Of a stretch of DNA of 6,463 nucleotides, positions 5,135 through 6,463 are shown piece after piece. The stretch covers positions 1-6,463 of the forward strand of contig HF994898.1 of the NCBI GenBank assembly GCA_000434295.1, written 5' to 3'. Within the stretch, counting starts at the first letter, position 1, and the number at the start of each line of letters is the position of its first letter. A model generated the notes under the pieces. The model did not search any database. It was not told the origin of the DNA and was given only the letters and a program-made list of their open reading frames with translations. A program made the position numbers and the translations under genes. This stretch comes from Acetobacter sp. CAG:977 (GTDB lineage Bacteria; Pseudomonadota; Alphaproteobacteria; CAAGCB01; CAG-977).

Positions 5135-6352
5135 TTATAAGTACGACACAGGTATCACAGATACGTTCGATGTTATGGGCAGATGCGTCGACGCCAAACA
5201 GACAACGGCTCCGTCCCCCATCTTTACGCCGGCTTTTTCCAACACGTTGAAATTCTTGATATCACCTTTGTCGGGATTGGTTTTCTTTTTGATTTCTATC
5301 GGATAGACCAAGCCGTTTTCTTCCAAAATAACATCAATTTCTTTTTTGTCTTTGTCTCGATAGAACGAAATGTTCGGTGTTCTGCCATTATGCAGGTAGC
5401 TTTTCAGAATTTCCGAAACAACAAAGGTTTCCAGAATCTCTCCGCTTTTTGCACCTGCTTCCAACGTTTCGGGGGTGTTCCATTTTGTCAGGTAGCAAAC
5501 AAGCCCCGTATCCATAAAGTAAATTTTCGGCATCTTTGTCATTCGGTTGCTAATATTTCTTGAAAACGGATAAAGCAAATAAATTAAGCCTGATGTTTGT
5601 AGTATAGAAACCCAGCGTTGAACCGTTGCAACCGGTTTGCCGATATCTCGTGCAACATCAGAAAAATTCAGCAGTTGTCCGCTTCTGGCAGCTAAAGCGG
5701 TTAAAAGCGCAAAAAACTGCATTTCATCACCGCTGGTCGTTAAATCGCGAATGTCCCGTTCTATATATGTCCGAACATATGAACCGTAGAAATCTTCCCA
5801 ATCGACATTATCCCCTTTATTCAAGGCAGGGTATGAACCTTTCCATATAATTTGATACAATTCCTTTAAATCGATATTTCTTGCCGTTTTCGACCGTTTG
5901 AGAATCCATTCCTGTGTGGGCAAGAATTTGTCGTAAAAGGGTTGTTTTTCGATTTCAGGTAAGGACAACCCCTCCAGATTTAAAATACCGACACGACCGG
6001 CCAGACTTTCAGAAACACCTTTCATCAAGTGAAACTGTTGCGAACCGGCAATCCAAAACAGCCCTTTTTCCTGCTTTTCATCAACAATGGCTTTGATATA
6101 AGGCAACAGTTCGGGGGCATATTGAATTTCATCAATCAACAAAGGAGCTTCAAAGCGTTGCAGAAACAAGGCCGGATTTTCTTTGGCCAGTTTTCTGTTT
6201 TCCAAAGTATCCAAAGAAACATAATGACGTTCAGTCTCACAACATTTAAAAACGGTCGTTTTACCAACCTGTCTTGCCCCCGTAATCATTACAACAGGAA
6301 AAGAAGCATTCATTCTTTTAATGGCTGTTTCGATGGTTCTTTGTATGTACAT
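5135..6352 (-). CDS. AAA_14-DUF4143 ATPase with PD-(D/E)xK-like C-terminal domain
   Basis: The 405 residues are a normal length for this family, so the gene looks intact. The AAA_14 domain (about 1-130) shows Walker A GARQVGKTT (25-33), Walker B LLIDEIQ (71-77), a GSQ sensor segment (103-105) and Arg120 in SLAGRVG. A helix-turn-helix-like segment spans about 211-260. The DUF4143 part then shows the MDTGLVCYL strand, the acidic GEILETFVVSEIL helix, Asp340 in KEID and Glu353-x-Lys355 in PIEIKKK, a pattern of nuclease-like folds. Such proteins are common in gut and environmental bacteria and their cellular role is not settled. It could be accessory cargo of the element or chromosomal flank. The start at 6352 follows a strong promoter but has only a weak ribosome site (CGGA). 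No clear terminator follows, so some transcripts could run towards rep. Confidence 0.88.
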   Translation of the reverse strand: MYIQRTIETAIKRMNASFPVVMITGARQVGKTTVFKCCETERHYVSLDTLENRKLAKENPALFLQRFEAPLLIDEIQYAPELLPYIKAIVDEKQEKGLFWIAGSQQFHLMKGVSESLAGRVGILNLEGLSLPEIEKQPFYDKFLPTQEWILKRSKTARNIDLKELYQIIWKGSYPALNKGDNVDWEDFYGSYVRTYIERDIRDLTTSGDEMQFFALLTALAARSGQLLNFSDVARDIGKPVATVQRWVSILQTSGLIYLLYPFSRNISNRMTKMPKIYFMDTGLVCYLTKWNTPETLEAGAKSGEILETFVVSEILKSYLHNGRTPNISFYRDKDKKEIDVILEENGLVYPIEIKKKTNPDKGDIKNFNVLEKAGVKMGDGAVVCLASTHLPITSNVSVIPVSYL

Positions 6353-6360
6353 AGTTAAAA

Positions 6361-6397
6361 TCCGACTAATTTTTAATACAATGATAAAATAGTCGGA
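6361..6397. repeat. Inverted repeat TCCGACTA / TAGTCGGA at the DUF4143 promoter
   Basis: Two perfect 8-base arms, 6361-6368 and 6390-6397, are separated by 21 bases, so their centres are 29 bases (about three helical turns) apart. The upstream arm overlaps the -10 box, and the other lies in the leader near the start codon. This is the geometry of an operator pair for a regulator. As a hairpin, extended by three A-T pairs and followed by TTTTAA, it could also be a weak terminator for the gene that ends at 6411. Confidence 0.6.
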
Positions 6398-6414
6398 AAA
6401 CGTAAAGATGTCAA
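6386..6414 (-). promoter_or_regulatory. Sigma-70-type promoter of the DUF4143 gene
   Basis: Read on the minus strand, a perfect TTGACA -35 box (6414-6409) and a TATTTT -10 box (6391-6386) are separated by exactly 17 bases. The start point would fall near 6379, about 27 bases before the ATG at 6352. The -35 box overlaps the stop codon of the possible upstream gene. The -10 box overlaps an arm of the inverted repeat at 6390-6397, so binding there would repress. Confidence 0.7.
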
Positions 6415-6463
6415 CACCACACCTCTGCGAGGGCTTCTTTGATATGCTTCGGATTGGTTCGGT
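6411..6463 (-). CDS. Possible 3' end of an unidentified gene (partial)
   Basis: One minus-strand frame entering from the window edge reads RTNPKHIKEALAEVWC and then TGA at 6413-6411. The amino-acid mix and helix-like pattern look like a real protein tail. The other two minus frames are less convincing or run on into the promoter. Sixteen residues are too few to name a family. If real, this gene lies upstream of and in the same direction as the DUF4143 gene, which has its own promoter overlapping this stop. Confidence 0.35.
   Translation of the reverse strand, partial: RTNPKHIKEALAEVWC

Noticed and set aside
5183..5563. 126-codon plus-strand frame opposite the DUF4143 gene
   Set aside because: It is antisense to a full-length gene with intact motifs, and its Phe-rich composition is typical of a shadow frame.

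Overview
The window looks like the integrase-proximal part of an integrated mobile element sitting next to a bacterial tRNA-Ser gene. The DNA is AT-leaning, the genes carry Shine-Dalgarno sites and ATG starts, and the tRNA encodes its own CCA end. The large tyrosine recombinase with a DUF6538-like N-terminus is a type I associate mainly with Proteobacteria. That placement is an inference from family habits, and the genus cannot be read from the sequence.

Layout. Bases 1-122 are an AT-rich leader with a weak candidate promoter. A complete tRNA-Ser(GGA) follows at 123-214, then its hairpin terminator. A 609-residue tyrosine integrase (357-2186, +) starts 142 bases beyond the tRNA and reads away from it, the classic arrangement at the tRNA end of an integrative element. 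Its stop converges on the stop of a minus-strand operon across a hairpin terminator at about 2187-2217. Read in the minus direction, that operon is a HUH-type replication initiator (4789 to 3998) followed by a DUF927 P-loop ATPase (4001 to 2223). The two overlap by four bases (ATGA).

Upstream of the initiator, 4790-5134 has no convincing gene. It holds a chain of at least six short inverted repeats and an imperfect pair of direct repeats about 98 bases apart. This is the best candidate for the element's replication origin or for a structured leader controlling rep. Beyond it lies a complete AAA_14-DUF4143 ATPase with a PD-(D/E)xK-like C-terminus (5135-6352, -). It has a strong promoter (TTGACA-17-TATTTT) whose -10 box overlaps one arm of an 8-base inverted repeat. 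The last 53 bases may hold the 3' end of another minus-strand gene.

How it may work together (inference). The integrase would insert and excise the element at the 3' end of tRNA-Ser. The initiator would nick the hairpin-rich region, and the DUF927 ATPase would act as, or recruit, the helicase, letting the excised circle replicate like a small rolling-circle plasmid. The DUF4143 ATPase could be cargo or chromosomal flank. No structural phage genes, conjugation genes, recognisable antiphage system or CRISPR array are visible. The far attachment site was not found, so the right boundary is unknown.
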